Assembly (NCBI GenBank): GCA_022559985.1
Contig: JAFJTR010000009.1
Coordinates: forward strand, 1-64,000
Reading direction: 5' to 3'
DNA: 64,000 bases
Origin: Parastagonospora avenae f. sp. tritici 18332-5
Lineage: Eukaryota; Ascomycota; Dothideomycetes; Pleosporales; Phaeosphaeriaceae
Positions 1-12,213 of the stretch are shown piece by piece. Under the pieces are notes generated by a model that ran no database searches, was not told the DNA's origin, and saw nothing but the letters and a program-made list of their open reading frames with translations. How positions within the stretch are numbered: the stretch's first letter is position 1; each line of letters opens with the position of its first letter. Both the position numbers and the translations under genes were made by a program.

Positions 1-115
1 GGTGGGGATGGGGGTCTTCCCCTCTCCACCAAAAGATTTGGCGGGGGGGGCCGCCCCCCCCCTTCTTTTTTTTTTTTTTTTTTTTTATGAAACCCCCCCC
101 CCCCCCCCCCCCCCC
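1..115. repeat. Low-complexity G/C/T homopolymer tract
   Basis: The first 115 bases hold runs of G and C around 42-62, a run of about 21 T at 66-86, and a run of about 23 C at 93-115. No telomere repeat (TTAGGG or its complement) is visible. Such homopolymer stacking is unusual in fungal chromosomes and may be a contig-end or gap-filling artefact as easily as a real simple repeat. I draw no functional conclusion. Confidence 0.8.
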
Positions 116-165
116 TTCCACCACCCAAGACGAACGACGCAAGAATATTGCATCATACCTCATCC

Positions 166-375
166 TCACCGACAGTCCAACCACGCCTTGCGCCACCACA
201 CCGTCTCTGCATCCAAGAACCACGGCCTCACACTCTCAATCAGTTCTTCGGGTGACGGCATCTTGTGCGGTTCAATATACGGTAGCGCCATGAGGAACAC
301 ATCGCAGGTCGTGAAGCTGGTGCGGCAGAATACGGCGCTGGAGATTCCATGAGGCATGGCTTTTCGACAGGCCAA
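166..375 (-). pseudogene. Possible 3' end or remnant of an unidentified gene
   Basis: A minus-strand frame of about 69 codons ends at 166 and reads like protein: a CxxxF/TCDVF stretch followed by a LPYIEPHKMPSPEEL segment and a Trp-rich tail. It is adjacent to the low-complexity tract and I could not link it to a convincing start or upstream exon; the frames upstream to about 690 are short. It could be a terminal exon, a relic or chance. I do not recognise the family. Confidence 0.25.
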
Positions 376-3300
376 GGCTGGACGGAAGCAGGATTTTTGA
401 GATTTGCTCGGTTGCTTAGCGAGATGGAGTTTTGTAACGAGTCCGGGAAGTCCAAGTAGTCTTGTTCTCAGAGTCGTGTAAATCTGAGCAATGGCGAGGC
501 CGTGTTGGTGTCAGCGAATGTACAGCGGACGCGGTAGTCCTGGATGTAAGTAGTCCGTGTAATCTTCATCGGTAATCGCGAGGAATACCTTGCTTGTTTT
601 GGTGTTGAATGCTGGGTTGCCGCTTCTTGTCTTCTGTCTCGATTGACGAGGATACGGTGTACCACACCGCTCGATCAACGTTGTTCGTACGGGGCCTTAC
701 TCCAGACGGAATCCAGCTTATGCCAAGGATATAATGTGCGTATTGAGTAGTCCGTGATAGAAGTCACTGTCCGCACACTGGTTTGTTTTGCGCACCCCAA
801 GTTTCGGATTGTTCATGGGTTGCCGGTGGTGACTTGTAGCAATGTGCTTTGGGTGGTACCGAAGTTTCCCGCAACGCAAGTGACGTGACACGAGAAGCGG
901 ATGATGATGCGTGAGCGGTATAACCGAACGGCAGCAGTAAGCTTAAGCTCGCGACCTAAGTGCTGAGCTGACTGCGCAGCGTTCTTCGAGATGCACTGGG
1001 CACTCAGTCACACGCAATACCTGGTATTTGTATGACCGCTGCAGCAGTAGGCTAGTGTATCCCCTGAGCCGCATCATCCTGATATTGTGTGGAGACACTC
1101 AGGTGCCTCGATCATCAGTTTTGCCTGCACGAGCTTATGCAGGGGAATCAAGCCTATCTCTGCCACTCCAATAGCCAGGGCCAGACTGAGAATGCGAAGA
1201 GAATCTTGATGTGGTGCAACAGAAGAAAGACTTCTTCCGAGGGACGTCGAGATCATATGGCGCTAGAGGTGTTCCATCTTGTGATCAGCGATGCGATTGG
1301 GGGTGAAGAGCCATGGCGCGGTGCTACTGGCTAGCCTGCATCCGACACACGGCGAATAGCCATCGTAAGACGGGAATCTGACAGCAGCGACGTGACCGCC
1401 ATACTTGCTTTGTGGCGATCGCGTGTAATACATGTTGGCGATATGCGAAGAAAAGGGATATACGGTGAGGCCGAGGGGCAACGAAGGCGAGGCAGGTGCG
1501 AGCGAGGCAGGGACGACGAACAACCGTCGATATCCAAAAATTCACAACCGCAGTTTCAATCACAACATAAAGCTAAGATGTGAGAATCACGACTTGATTC
1601 GATCGGAATGCCGGCTCCCGTTTCATCCGAAGCCATTGCTGAAGAAACGTCCTATTTCTGAGCTCGCTGCTCAACGTCAGTGCTATGCGCTCTTCAGGAG
1701 ATCATCTTACTACTACAAGACAGTGAGCGTAAAGATGATATAGGGGATATGGCTTCAATATCGGCAATAGGACATGACGAGATGGAAAGACGGAAAGGCT
1801 CAGACGAAGAGAATGCATCTGGTCGTCGTTGCAGCACGGAAGCACCAAACCTCGCAATTACTTTGGCTTCTGAACGACACATATATACCCCCATGCTGGG
1901 CAGGGTCAGCTTCAGACGCAAAAGGTGACGAGAAAATGCTCTTCTCGAAGAAATATATGGGGAGCTTCCAAGTACGCACATAGGTGCAGCCGAGACGGAA
2001 CGACACGTCGCGGCCTTATCCATGGTCTATGTTCTTGATCGAAACATTGCCATCCAGACAGAGCTCTTGGTACACTGCTGGACGTACCGTTTGGCTAAGA
2101 CCTTCCTCTCGGAATTCAATCAGTGCTCGACCCTTTCCACGGCAGGGCAATGGATTTCAGTTCCACAACCTCCGAGGGATACTACCGAGCGCAGCTGTCC
2201 GGTGAAGCGGTGTACCACCAGTTCTTCAGCTAATGTGGTACACAGCAGCCCGCTGACACCAATCTCTGGTAATCGACTAGGAAACGTCCAGTGGCTTCTA
2301 GGGCAACATTTCTCGAATGGCTGTGCAGTTTCTGAGTCTGCTATCACATCCATTCCTCTCGAAACGGATTCGACATGTCACGGAAAGTGCTTAACTGGTG
2401 AGGCATGCAGCTTGCGCTTTGAGCAAGTGCTCGGACGCAGTCATGTCGTACACTGCTGACCCGATCGGTGGAAATGTAAGTCTAGCTCTCTTATAGCTTC
2501 CAAGGTTATGTTGGAGGAAGAGGCTGTGTTTACCACTTGTACTCCTGAGAGACGTACGACGAGGCGCATGACTTACTTCGCTAGGGCACCTGTCTCCTCC
2601 AGGAATAGCTCTTGGCTGTCCGTTGGAACGACACTATCCGTGATGAACGTGGTCAAATGTATCCAGAGCATTTCTTATCCCAAGATTAGATTTCCGTTGT
2701 TGACTAGTTGATGTCTTGGAAGGATGTTCGGATTCATCTCGGCTCCGTAGGATCGCATTCCAAGCTTTACGCCCGACAGTGATCGGAAAGCAATCCACCG
2801 AGACGTCGCGTACAGTTCCCAAAGGAGCATGCGATGCGCCCCACATCATTCAAGTTGCGGAGGCCCATGATCGGCCCGCAAGCCCTCAAGACCGTGCCGC
2901 CGCGCCAGCGATCATGCGGAGAAGGTCCAACGTTGAAGAATCCCATGCCATATTGGGGCAGGTACTGTTGCATCTTGGACGCCTTAACATGTGCCATAGC
3001 CAATGTATGCCATTTGACTGTTACCGTGCGCGGCACACAAGTACTTTTTGTGCAAAAGCCCGCGCTTGAATGATGGGATTTGCTTGATTTGCCCAGTGAC
3101 GACTCTCTTGTCTACAATACTCCGGATTGGTTGGTGGATGTTTCAAGGTACTCTTCAAGCTCAGGCCAATCTGTTGGAGTCCCAGCAGGTCTTCCACCAC
3201 TTGGATTAGGGCCAAGAGCAAGGCGCAGCAACCGCTGTACCGCGAGAAGCGAGATGTTTAACGTGATTCAGGCCAGTCCCCGCAAGCATACCAGGCATAC

Positions 3301-3817
3301 ATTGGGCAGATCGACAACTGTTCATGCCGCCCTCTGTGTCACGATATCAAAGGCTTTGGAGTAAGCTTGAGTTCCAACACCTTCACCTGGATCCCGTCGA
3401 CGTGTACTGCAGTCCTCTTCCTGACACTCCGTCACTGTTACCCAGCATATCGAGGACATACCAATTGCCCAACACATGTCAGTGCGACCACGCGCGTGCC
3501 GACAAGCCAGGACCCTTCCCCAGGCCACAACGTGCTTGAGTGGACAGCATTCGGGGAGCGCGTTACGCAGCCCCGTCACCAAGGACGGGACAGCCCCATC
3601 CTTGTCTTACCCCAGATACGCCCCGGAAACCGCCCAAGAGCCCGTTTGCCCGCGGGGTTAGCCTGCGCACTGACCATATCCCGAGCATTCACACGGCACC
3701 CGACTAGTTTAGTCAGGTATCCTCTGCTTCCATAAGAAGCCTCGTCTCCTCTCTTACCCCGTCTCTACCTAGGTTGATTGTGATTCCACCCAACTGGTTG
3801 CAATACAGCTTGGCACG
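376..3817. other. Gene-poor stretch, no supported gene
   Basis: All six frames are broken by stops; the longest open stretches (about 100-145 codons) lack recognisable motifs and overlap each other on opposite strands, as expected of non-coding DNA. I see no rRNA, tRNA, inverted-repeat element or intact transposase. Old, mutated repeat DNA is possible but not shown. The last few hundred bases should contain the promoter of the sugar transporter at 3818. Confidence 0.5.
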
Positions 3818-5664
3818 ATGAAGACCTTCTACAATGTCTATGGTGAGCGATTAATGGCGTGTAACATGATATCAAGCATCTAACACGACGATTAGCTATA
3901 TGCGGCTTCGCGGCTATCGGCGGCGGGCTGTTCGGTTTCGACATCTCGTCCATGTCTGGTGTCCTGGGAACGGCGGCTTACAAGAACTACTTCGGCCAAC
4001 CCAGCGGTACTCGTCAAGGTGGTATCACGGCTTCTATGCCTGCAGGCTCACTGGTCGGCGCGCTAAGCTCTTCCTTCCTGGCCGATCACCTCTCGCGCCG
4101 CAGTGCAATCCAAATCGCCGCTCTGGTTTGGATCCTTGGCGCCATACTCCAGGCGGCAGCCAATGGTGTACCTCTCCTTTGCGTCGGCCGTGTCGTTGGT
4201 GGCTGGGCGATTGGTGTCTGCTCCGCCATTGTCCCGGTCTATCAGGCGGAGATTGCTCCCAAGAACATTCGCGGTCGTGTCGTGTCCCTTCAACAGTGGG
4301 CCATCACCTGGGGAATTCTGATCCAATATTTCATCCAGTATGGCTCATCTTTCTATGATGGCGGCGCGAAGAACCCGACACAAGGCACTGCAGCCTTTCG
4401 CATTCCTTGGGGTATTCAAGCTATTCCTGGCGCCGTCCTTCTTATCGGCATGTTCTTCTTCCCCTTTTCTCCGCGTTGGCTCGCTTCCAAGGATCGCTGG
4501 GAGGAGGCTCTCACGGTCCTGGCCAATCTTCACGGTGGGGGCGACATCAATCACCCCGCTGTGCTCGCAGAGTACAAGGAGATCGAAGAAGCTCTCCGCT
4601 TCGAGCGTGAGCAGGCTGAGACTAGCTTCGGCGCTCTCGTGAAGCCTCGTATTGTCAAGCGTGTTATTCTCGGCATGTCGATTCAGATGTGGTCGCAGCT
4701 GTGCGGTATGAACATCATGATGTAGGTCGTATGACTTCGATTTGTCAGATCATTACTAACGTAGCCTAGGTACTACATTGTCTTCATCATGCGCGGAGCC
4801 GGTATCGCTGATGAACTCCTCACTGCGTCCGTTCAGTACATCATCAACGTCGCCATGACTCTACCTGCTATCCTATACCTGGACAAGTTCGGTCGACGCC
4901 CCGCCCTACTCACTGGATCTTTCTTGATGGCAGTGTGGCTTTTCACTGTTGGTGCACTCCAGGCATCCTACGGTAATCCAAACCCCGACGAGGCCGACAA
5001 GGACATCTCCTGGGTTGTTCCCAAGCAGCACAGCGCCGTCTCCAAGGGTATTGTAGCATGTTCCTACCTGTTTGTCGCCACTTTTGCCACGACCTGGGGT
5101 CCAACCTCCTGGACCTACCCTTCGGAAATCTTCCCTGCCAAGGTCCGCGCGAAGGCAGTATCGCTCGCAACAGGTATGAAGATCAATATTCCCCCCAGAA
5201 TTAGTTTTTTGTCTAACAATCCTAGCTTCCAATTGGACCTGGTAATTGACCCTCTCTCTAATTTGAGTAACTCGAGCAGACAGAAAAGGGCCTGAGAAAG
5301 TAGCGCCCCCGAGGCATCTTTTCCCGGAACTCTTTTGTACATGACACCTTCTGACTTCTTCTCTTCCAGGAACTGTATCCTCGCCTTCGCCGTACCGCCT
5401 CTTCTCTGGAGCATCAACTGGAAGATGTACATGATCTTCGGTACTTTCAACTCCCTCGCTTTCATCCACATGTTCCTCACGGCACCCGAGACGAAGGGCC
5501 GCACTCTCGAAGAGATGGATGTCGTGTTCGACTCGGGCATCCCGGCTTGGAAGGCTGGCCAGGTTCAAGGAAGGTTTGATCAGATCAAAGCCGATATCGA
5601 AGCTGGGAACCTCAAGGTTGCGACCGGTCGTGCTGAGAGCGTTAATGTTGAGCCGAAGGTTTAG
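3818..5664 (+). CDS. MFS sugar transporter (sugar porter family), 5 exons
   Basis: Predicted plasma-membrane hexose/monosaccharide transporter, 521 aa. Exons 3818-3842, 3896-4721, 4770-5173, 5226-5241 and 5370-5664 sum to 522 codons. The N-terminus has GGGLFGFD in helix 1. Sugar-porter signatures follow in order: GRVVGGWAIG with the RGR loop after helix 4, SPRWL near the central loop (usually PESPRWL), DKFGRRP between helices 8 and 9, and PETKGRTLEEMD after helix 12. Exon 4 is only 16 nt and restores the conserved helix-10 sequence ASNWTWN; without it the frame breaks, so gene finders may misjoin it. Closest in style to fungal high-affinity glucose transporters, but the substrate cannot be read from sequence. 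Single gene with its own promoter; the neighbouring HVA22-like gene is unrelated. Confidence 0.93.
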
Positions 5665-6412
5665 AAGCCTTGGTTTGATGGCTCGTTGCATCTGGTCAAG
5701 TGTTGACGGGGACCTGAAATCTTGTCGCTTGTGGTCTGCGAACCATGATTTGGACCTCAACTCCGTACACTAAGTGACAAGACGTCTCGACACGAGGGAT
5801 CATGGGGAAAACATGTGGTAATGTTAGTCTTTTGGAATGGTCAATATACAGTTTTGATACGGCTTGTAAGGACGTCTTCGCATGAATACTGAGCGCCATG
5901 ACATGGTGCCTGTCGTGATTCGTGACAAGTCGCAGCGAGCAGGCGACGAACTCAGCGTCCTCATGAAGCTCCGTGTCAGCACCGAAACAATGAACCGTAT
6001 GACGACAGTGCAGGATATGACAAGCTTCAACCTTGGAGAGACGAAAACTGACACGAAAGTGGCGATACTCTTGCAGGACTCGACATTACTTTCGCTACTT
6101 GTGAATGCCCCCTTTCACCTGCGTAAGCACTTGCAGTTGTTTGTCCTGACAATGAAAAGCCGACTGATGGTAGGCGAAGGTGAAGATGTAGTGTCTCAGG
6201 CACCGACGCCAGATGGAAGGCCCGCTTTCGGATAGCGTGCCGTAGATCGCCACTAGCGATGCATGTGATTCGTACCGGGCATCATCAGCCTCCACTTGTA
6301 TCCGGCCCAAGCTGCTGAGCTTGCGACCTTTGCCTTCTTTGTGCATGTGCTCTCTTTCCACTCTCTACTACCTCTATACCAACATATACCACGAAGCCAA
6401 GAGCCTGCGACC
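5665..6412. other. Intergenic region, transporter 3' end to HVA22-like promoter
   Basis: It holds the 3' region of the transporter and the promoter of the HVA22-like gene. Overlapping frames of up to 117 codons occur on both strands at 5824-6235 but lack motifs, a convincing start context or codon-like conservation. I see no repeat or RNA gene. Confidence 0.5.
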
Positions 6413-7507
6413 ATGTTTGGCTTCGTCGCTGACGCGCTGACGTACATGCCCCGCCCCCGCATTCCCGCGAATAGCTATGAAGAGCTTCATCTCAAAGTCT
6501 GGGCGAAGAGCTAACTAGTAGGCAGTGTCGCTACAACCGTCCTATTCCCTATCTTCGCTTCCTACAAAGCCCTTCACACCTCAGATCCCGCCCTACTAGC
6601 CCCATGGCTCATTTACTTCGTCGTCCTCTCTGCGTTCACCGTCGTCGAGAACACATTCGATTTCATCCTTAGCTGGGTGCCCTTCTATTCGTGGTTCCGC
6701 TTCTTCGCTCACCTCTACCTCATCCTACCAGGCTCGCAAGGCGCTACCTTCCTCTACCAAGAGTACATCGAGCCTTTCCTGTACCACCACGAGCGCGAGA
6801 TCGACGACTTCATAAGCGAGAGTCATGACCGGGCGAAGTCAGCTGGTCTGAAGTATGTTGAGATGGGAATCGAGTGGGTGAAGACCAACGTGATGGGCTT
6901 CGCACCACGAAGCCCAGAGCCTGAGAGACCGGCTGGGCAAACATATGCACAGAGCCTCATGGGCCGCTTCCAGATGCCTGCGGCACGTGGCTCCAACGAT
7001 CTATACGGCCTGGTGAACCAAGCACTCAGCGGAGCAAGTGCACTCTACGGTGCTGGCAATAAAGACGCACAGGCCTCAGATCTAAGCCGTGCAGCATCAA
7101 ACCTCGTCCCAGACAACATCCGCAACAACGACGACCGCCTCAACTACGTCACCAGCCAGCGCCAGCGCCTCGAAACCCTGCTGCAAGCATTCGACCGCGA
7201 GCAAGACAACATCCGCTCCCAGCAGAGTGGCGGAAGCCGATACTACGACAACAGCAGAGCGAGCAGCAGCAGCGGCAACCTCTCGCGAAACAAGAGCGAA
7301 GTCGAATTCGACAGAATCGAGCGCGACGAGATCAACGACCGACCGCCATACCCGCTCACACCACCGCCGCTGGGCCGCCGCACAAGCTCGGGGTGGATGC
7401 CGTGGAATTGGCAGCGCGCAGAGGTACCGGAAGACCCGCTGGCGTATGGAAAGGAGCCGGGACAGTCGCGTGCGAGGACATCGGGCTTTGATCTCGGGGA
7501 TCGCTAG
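6413..7507 (+). CDS. HVA22/TB2-DP1/REEP family membrane-shaping protein
   Basis: A 336-aa protein from two exons, 6413-6441 and 6526-7507, with branch point CTAAC at 6511. The first exon encodes only nine residues plus two bases. The TB2/DP1/HVA22 domain (about residues 10-100) shows two hydrophobic hairpins, with ASYKAL, VVENTFDFIL, SWVPFYSWFRFFAHLYL, QGATFLYQEY and HHERE in family order. The family (yeast Yop1, plant HVA22, animal REEP) curves ER tubule membranes. The remaining 230 residues are a hydrophilic Ser/Arg/Gln-rich tail, as in other filamentous fungal members and longer than yeast Yop1. The start is chosen because the intron then joins in frame to the conserved helix. Confidence 0.9.
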
Positions 7508-7777
7508 GGAACGAATCCGTGGAGACAGATGTCTGGCTTGCGGCACTGAGGCGTTTATGACATATGATAGATTTGTGTGGCCTGCTTAGGCACATGGCGT
7601 ATATGCTTAAGGTGTACATCTGGTATCCTGCAGGGACAATGAAGTATTCTTACTTGGACGATCTCACGTGCCATCTTCTATGAAAAACCAGCTTGGAAGC
7701 TTGTCCCGCTTCTTGAGAGCGCAATATCATCATACATCATACAGCCTATATATACATCTGTCTCGTATGTCATGTAC

Positions 7778-8780
7778 CTACATCTTCACCTCCTTAAACG
7801 GGTATTTAACCTGATCATCCTTCCGCACCACAATCTTCCTCTTCTTCTTCGTGCTCACATGCTCAACCCACACCTCCTTCGTCAACTTGCTCGAAAATTC
7901 GCGAATAAACCGCGGATCCCACAGTTCACTCGCAATCCCTAAATCTTTGCAGCACCGCATCAGCGCATTGGATTTGCACCCTTCTGTCGCCGTCGGAATG
8001 CCGTCCGGGTCGAAGTATTGTTGCTCGCCGCGGGCTATGGACACGAGGCTGTCTCCACATCAGTTTCGCAATTGTCTAGAAAGGGAGGAAGGATACTCAC
8101 CGCCCCTGCACAATCAACCCATACTCCCTCGTCACAATCTTGCCAGTAACTATGCTCTCCCCTCTCGGCGCCAGCCCCCACCCTCCCGGCCCAAACGCCT
8201 TGTTCAATATACGCCGGTACTTGATCTCAGGCAGGTACAAAATGCCATCGGGCTTGACCTCCACATCCTCATGCACAGTCGGCGCAAGCAGGGTTTCAGA
8301 CTGCTCGGGCGTGAAGGATATGCTGCCGAGACCGTGGTATGAGCGTGTCCAGTCGATGGCTGGCACGCCGTCTATTTCGGGAGGCGCGTCGGAGAGGCCG
8401 TCTGTGAGTGAGCGTTTCGAGCGGGCGTCATTGGCGGCTGAGTCGGCGGAGTTGTTGCGGTAGGTTGGGACGGGGGGGTCAGTGGCGGGGAAGGATGGGG
8501 TAACGGTGCGTTGGGTGGTGGCTGCTGCTGGTCGGGCTGGTGTGGTTGTGGATGAAGATGCTGGTTTTGCGGGGGTTGCTGAGGTGGTTGCGGATGTGGA
8601 GGGTTTGGCGGTTGAGGTTGTGGTTGCTGGTGCAGCTTTGGAGGAACTGACCCAAGCTGCGCGGGACGGTGTTGAAGAAATGCTGCGGTGTGATATCCGG
8701 TATGCTGAAGGCGCAGCTCGCGATGATGCCGTTAAGAGAGCAGAGAAGCCCTTGCGTGCTAATGTGGTCGCCATTGTCAT
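7778..8780 (-). CDS. MGM101: Mitochondrial genome maintenance protein MGM101
   Basis: Two exons, 8780-8101 and 8048-7778, encode 316 aa (314 if the second ATG at 8774 is used). The N-terminus is Arg/Ser/Ala-rich with no acidic residues, fitting a mitochondrial presequence, followed by a Ser/Thr/Pro/Ala linker of about 100 residues. The conserved C-terminal core includes DWTRSYHGLG, LPEIKYRRILNKAFGPGGWG, REYGLIVQGR, FDPDGIPTATEGCKSNALMRCCKDLGI and ends in KYPFKEVKM. In yeast Mgm101 is a nucleoid single-strand annealing protein of the Rad52 type needed to keep and repair mtDNA. The linker is longer than in yeast; otherwise the gene is intact. A further in-frame ATG at 8882 exists, but it would bury the presequence. 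Confidence 0.93.
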
Positions 8781-9396
8781 TGTGTGTATAAATTGGTCGA
8801 GATGGCGGTTGATATGTCGGGGAACGCCTCGACGCGAAGTCACGATTTCATAGCGTGGTTTCGCTGCGTCCAATAAGAGCACCTTTGTTCGCGCTTACAC
8901 CGCCCCGCAAAGTCGGCAGAACTGACGCGTATATTCCCGCGATCCACTTTGGGTCGTGTCACTTCTACCTAGATGATGTCGCGGTATCATGTAGCACATG
9001 TTGATCAATGGAGTAAGCTTTGCGAACTATTGTGCGAGCGGACGAAAATACCCCCGAGCCATTTAGAGTTCAAGCGGGACTAGCTGGAATCCTTCCCCGT
9101 CGGTAGTTATATGTGTCGAAACCCCCCCGTGCATACTTATTGTCTAGTCTCTGCACTTAAAGAAATGCTGAAGAAGAGAAGAATTGATACTCCACGAATT
9201 TTTGACTTTGCAACCGACGCACTGGTTTTGACAGCATCATCATCACTTCGGGATCACGACGGTCCGTACCTGCTCCTTCTGATACACCCCCACTAATGCC
9301 ACCCTAGTGTCGATCCTAAAGAGCTTAACCAGTCTTTACTTAAGCCTCGTTGTCAGCCCCCCATTTTCCCTCCGTGACATTGATCCACGACCCATC
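8781..9396. promoter_or_regulatory. Divergent promoter region of MGM101 and P450
   Basis: About 616 bp separate the two divergent start codons, so it should hold both promoters. No coding frame of note, no clear TATA box and no repeat was seen. Confidence 0.5.
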
Positions 9397-11211
9397 ATGT
9401 CGTCTACAGCTCAAGAAGGCAGATCTGCCTTGGCGAGGATCTTCTCCAGTGTGTCAATATCGCAGTTCCTTGCTTTTGCTTTTGCTCTTGTCCGTAGACC
9501 TTGTCCATGATATCCCGCATTACATGGACTGGTAATTAACATATAGGCTAGTTCGTTGTCCAATTCATCGCCAAAGGAATTCAGCGCATCTACTTCCACC
9601 CGCTCAGCAAGTTCCCAGGACCGAAGCTCAGGGCCGCTACCCGTCTCCAGTCACACATTGAAGTGTGGACTGGTAACAAACATCGCAGCTTCGCTGATCT
9701 GCATCGCAAGTACGGGCATGTTGTTCGCGTTAATCCTGATGAGCTAAGCTTCACGGATCCGAACTCGTGGAAAGACGTGAGTAAACCCACCGAATGATGC
9801 ACCGCAAATCAAACATCGATGCCTTTCCCCTGGAGAAATTCGGGCGACTGATCAAGGCACATCTCAATCTTATGCTAACCACTTGCAGCTTTATGGCCAT
9901 GGTACCAAAGGAACTCCCGGTAGCGTCCCCCACAAGACCTGGCAGCGATATGGCCAGTCAGTCAACGGATCGCCCAGTCTTATACTGGCTCGCGACGCAG
10001 ATCATAACCGGCAGCGAAAAATCTTTACCCCAGCTTTCTCAGACCGTGCTCTCAAGCAGCAGGAGCCGCTCTTTCTGAGATACACTCAGCAGCTTGTTGC
10101 AAGGCTGAAGGTCAGCATGGAGCAGAACCCAGAAAAGCCGTTCGACATGGTGAGGATGTACAATTTTACTACCTTCGACATCATGGGCGATTTGACTTTT
10201 GGAGAACCTCTACACATGCTCGAGAATGCAGAGTAGTATGTCTAGCAATTCTCCACATAATAGCACGTGCTGATTACTCTTACAGCGATCCATGGGTCAG
10301 CATCATCTTCTCAAGCATCAAGATTGCAAGCAGAATCGGCATCCTGATGAACTACGACACGGTATGGCGAATCTTCAAGCTTATCAGCCCCAAAGGATCA
10401 AACAAGAGACGACTTGAGCACTTCGACTACGCAGTCACGCGTGTGACCAAGCGTCTTGAAAAGGGTCGCGACACCGAAGGCGTGGATTTGTGGGACCTTG
10501 TGCTCGGTCAGAAAGAAGGCAGGGGCCTCACAAGAGGCGAAATGGACTCGAATGCGTCCCTGTTCATGATTGCCGGCACAGAAACCACAGCCACATTACT
10601 GTCCGGCCTGACATACAAGCTGCTGAAGAATCCCGCATGTATGCAGAAGGTCGTGGAAGAGGTCCGCGGTGCGTTCAAAACCGGCGACGATATGACCATG
10701 GAGGCACTCGCCGCGCTGCCATACTTCGGCGCGTGCATCAAGGAGGCTTTCCGATTGTACCCTCCGGTGCCCCTTGGTCTGCCGCGCACGACTCCCGAAG
10801 ACGGAAGCACAGTCTGTGGCCAGTTCATTCCGCCGAAAACTGTCTGCATGATACCGCAGGCTGCGATGTACAGCCACCCAGACAACTTCAGGAACCCGCA
10901 CGACTTTCTGCCTGAGAGGTGGCTGGGCGACCAGAGGTTCGAAGATGACCAGAGACAGTGCTTGCAGCCGTTCTCCATCGGCTCGAGAGATTGCGTTGGA
11001 AAGAAGTGAGTTATACGAATGGATTATGACGGCAATCATGCTAATGACATACAGCTTGGCTTACCATGAGCTGCGCCTGATCATGGCGAAGGTTTTGTAC
11101 AACTTCGATCTCGAACTGAGTCCCGAGAGCGAGGGTTGGGAGGACCAGCAGACATTCATTCTGTGGGAGAAGAAGCCGTTGATGTGTAAGCTCAAAGCAG
11201 TCAAATGGTGA
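9397..11211 (+). CDS. Cytochrome P450 monooxygenase, 5 exons
   Basis: Exons 9397-9489, 9552-9776, 9889-10235, 10286-11005 and 11055-11211 give 513 aa. An N-terminal hydrophobic anchor precedes IYFHPLSKFPGPK. The I-helix motif is AGTETT, the K-helix ExxR lies in EAFRLYPP, the PERF-like motif is PERW, and the heme loop FSIGSRDCVGKNLA is formed only when the last intron is removed, which supports the splice model. The first intron has a weaker donor (GTCCGT) and is the least certain join. ER membrane enzyme using O2 and electrons from P450 reductase. It resembles fungal CYP65-type (isotrichodermin C-15 hydroxylase-like) enzymes, but no polyketide, peptide or terpene backbone gene is nearby, so its substrate is unknown. 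Confidence 0.92.
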
Positions 11212-11758
11212 ATAGCATCATCCTGTTTGCGCGCAGATCTATATCGCGGACAAGATTAATGCACATGTGCGCAACTCGATACGTGCATAATGGATGTCTA
11301 CTTCCGATCACGACTTGATGTTCTAATGCCCACGCAAACATCTGCATCTCTAGAGAGGATGGGGAAGTTTCCGAGTCCTGCCAAGGAGGTCTTATCGAAG
11401 TATCGACCCCGCCCACATGATCTTCCTATCCCACTTATGATTTCTGAAGTCGTTGGCAGAACACCGAGCCATTCGCTTACCAATACGTATGGTATCACTG
11501 ATTTGCTTTTACAGTACGCTATCGTTGCTGAGCTTCACTCTTCCCTCTCCCCTTCATCCTCCCAAGAGATGTACGGGTCGGCTCATGAGCGGGATCATTC
11601 GCGGCTCACGGGATCTTTCTGGAGGCAGGTACTTAATTGAGACTAGCTGTTCACCACCTGATCACAAACTCCGTCACGTCTTCCCCTCTTAGATAACACA
11701 CCCGTGGCCACAACCTCAAGCCAGGACACCTCCAGTCCAAAAATCAACCAAATTCCTC
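11212..11758. other. Convergent intergenic spacer
   Basis: Spacer between the 3' ends of the P450 and the small secreted-protein gene. Short overlapping frames only; no motif, repeat or RNA gene recognised. Confidence 0.5.
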
Positions 11759-12213
11759 CTAGCACTCATAAGGAGCTGCCACGTAAGGCGGCACGCTCTC
11801 AAGCCCATACAGCGCAAATGCCAGATCCTGACCTCCAATGTCCTGAACGAATCCGTCTTCTCCACCACTAACGCACTCGCTCAGCATGTACCTGCAAACC
11901 GGCGCTAACTCGTTCTGCGCAATCTTGCGGATTGGCGACAAATGGGTCCGAGACACTGTAACAAAGGCCTCCAGGCATTGTTGCTAGATTCAGATTCCGC
12001 TGTGAGGTCGGAAAGAGGAGTGATGTTAAGGACTAGGTCTGTAAGACTCGTCTCTTTGGTGACGATTAGTTTATTTGGTGGGTGGTTGTCCGCAAGATAT
12101 CCCTTGCTCAAGAAGAAGATATCGTTGTCCTCCTCCAGTTCGGTACTGGACACTGCTAAGCTAGAAGCTGGATTGGCTGCAAGTAGCATGCTGAATACCA
12201 TAGCCATGATCAT
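11759..12213 (-). CDS. Putative small secreted cysteine-containing protein
   Basis: Starting at 12213 the peptide MIMAMVFSMLLAANPASSLA is a good signal-peptide candidate, followed by an acidic segment. The open frame ends at 11905 without recognisable features, but a 50-nt intron (GTCCTT donor, TCTAG acceptor, about 12034-11985) would join in phase to a second frame ending at 11759 with four cysteines (QQC, PVC, SEC and a terminal YEC). The mature protein would be about 110-115 aa. The donor is non-optimal, so the alternative is a frameshifted relic. Small secreted cysteine proteins of plant-associated fungi are often effectors; that is inference here. I recognise no family. Confidence 0.45.

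Noticed and set aside
9397..11211. Secondary-metabolite gene cluster around the P450
   Set aside because: No polyketide synthase, peptide synthetase, terpene synthase or tailoring partners within reach; the nearby transporter is of the sugar type.
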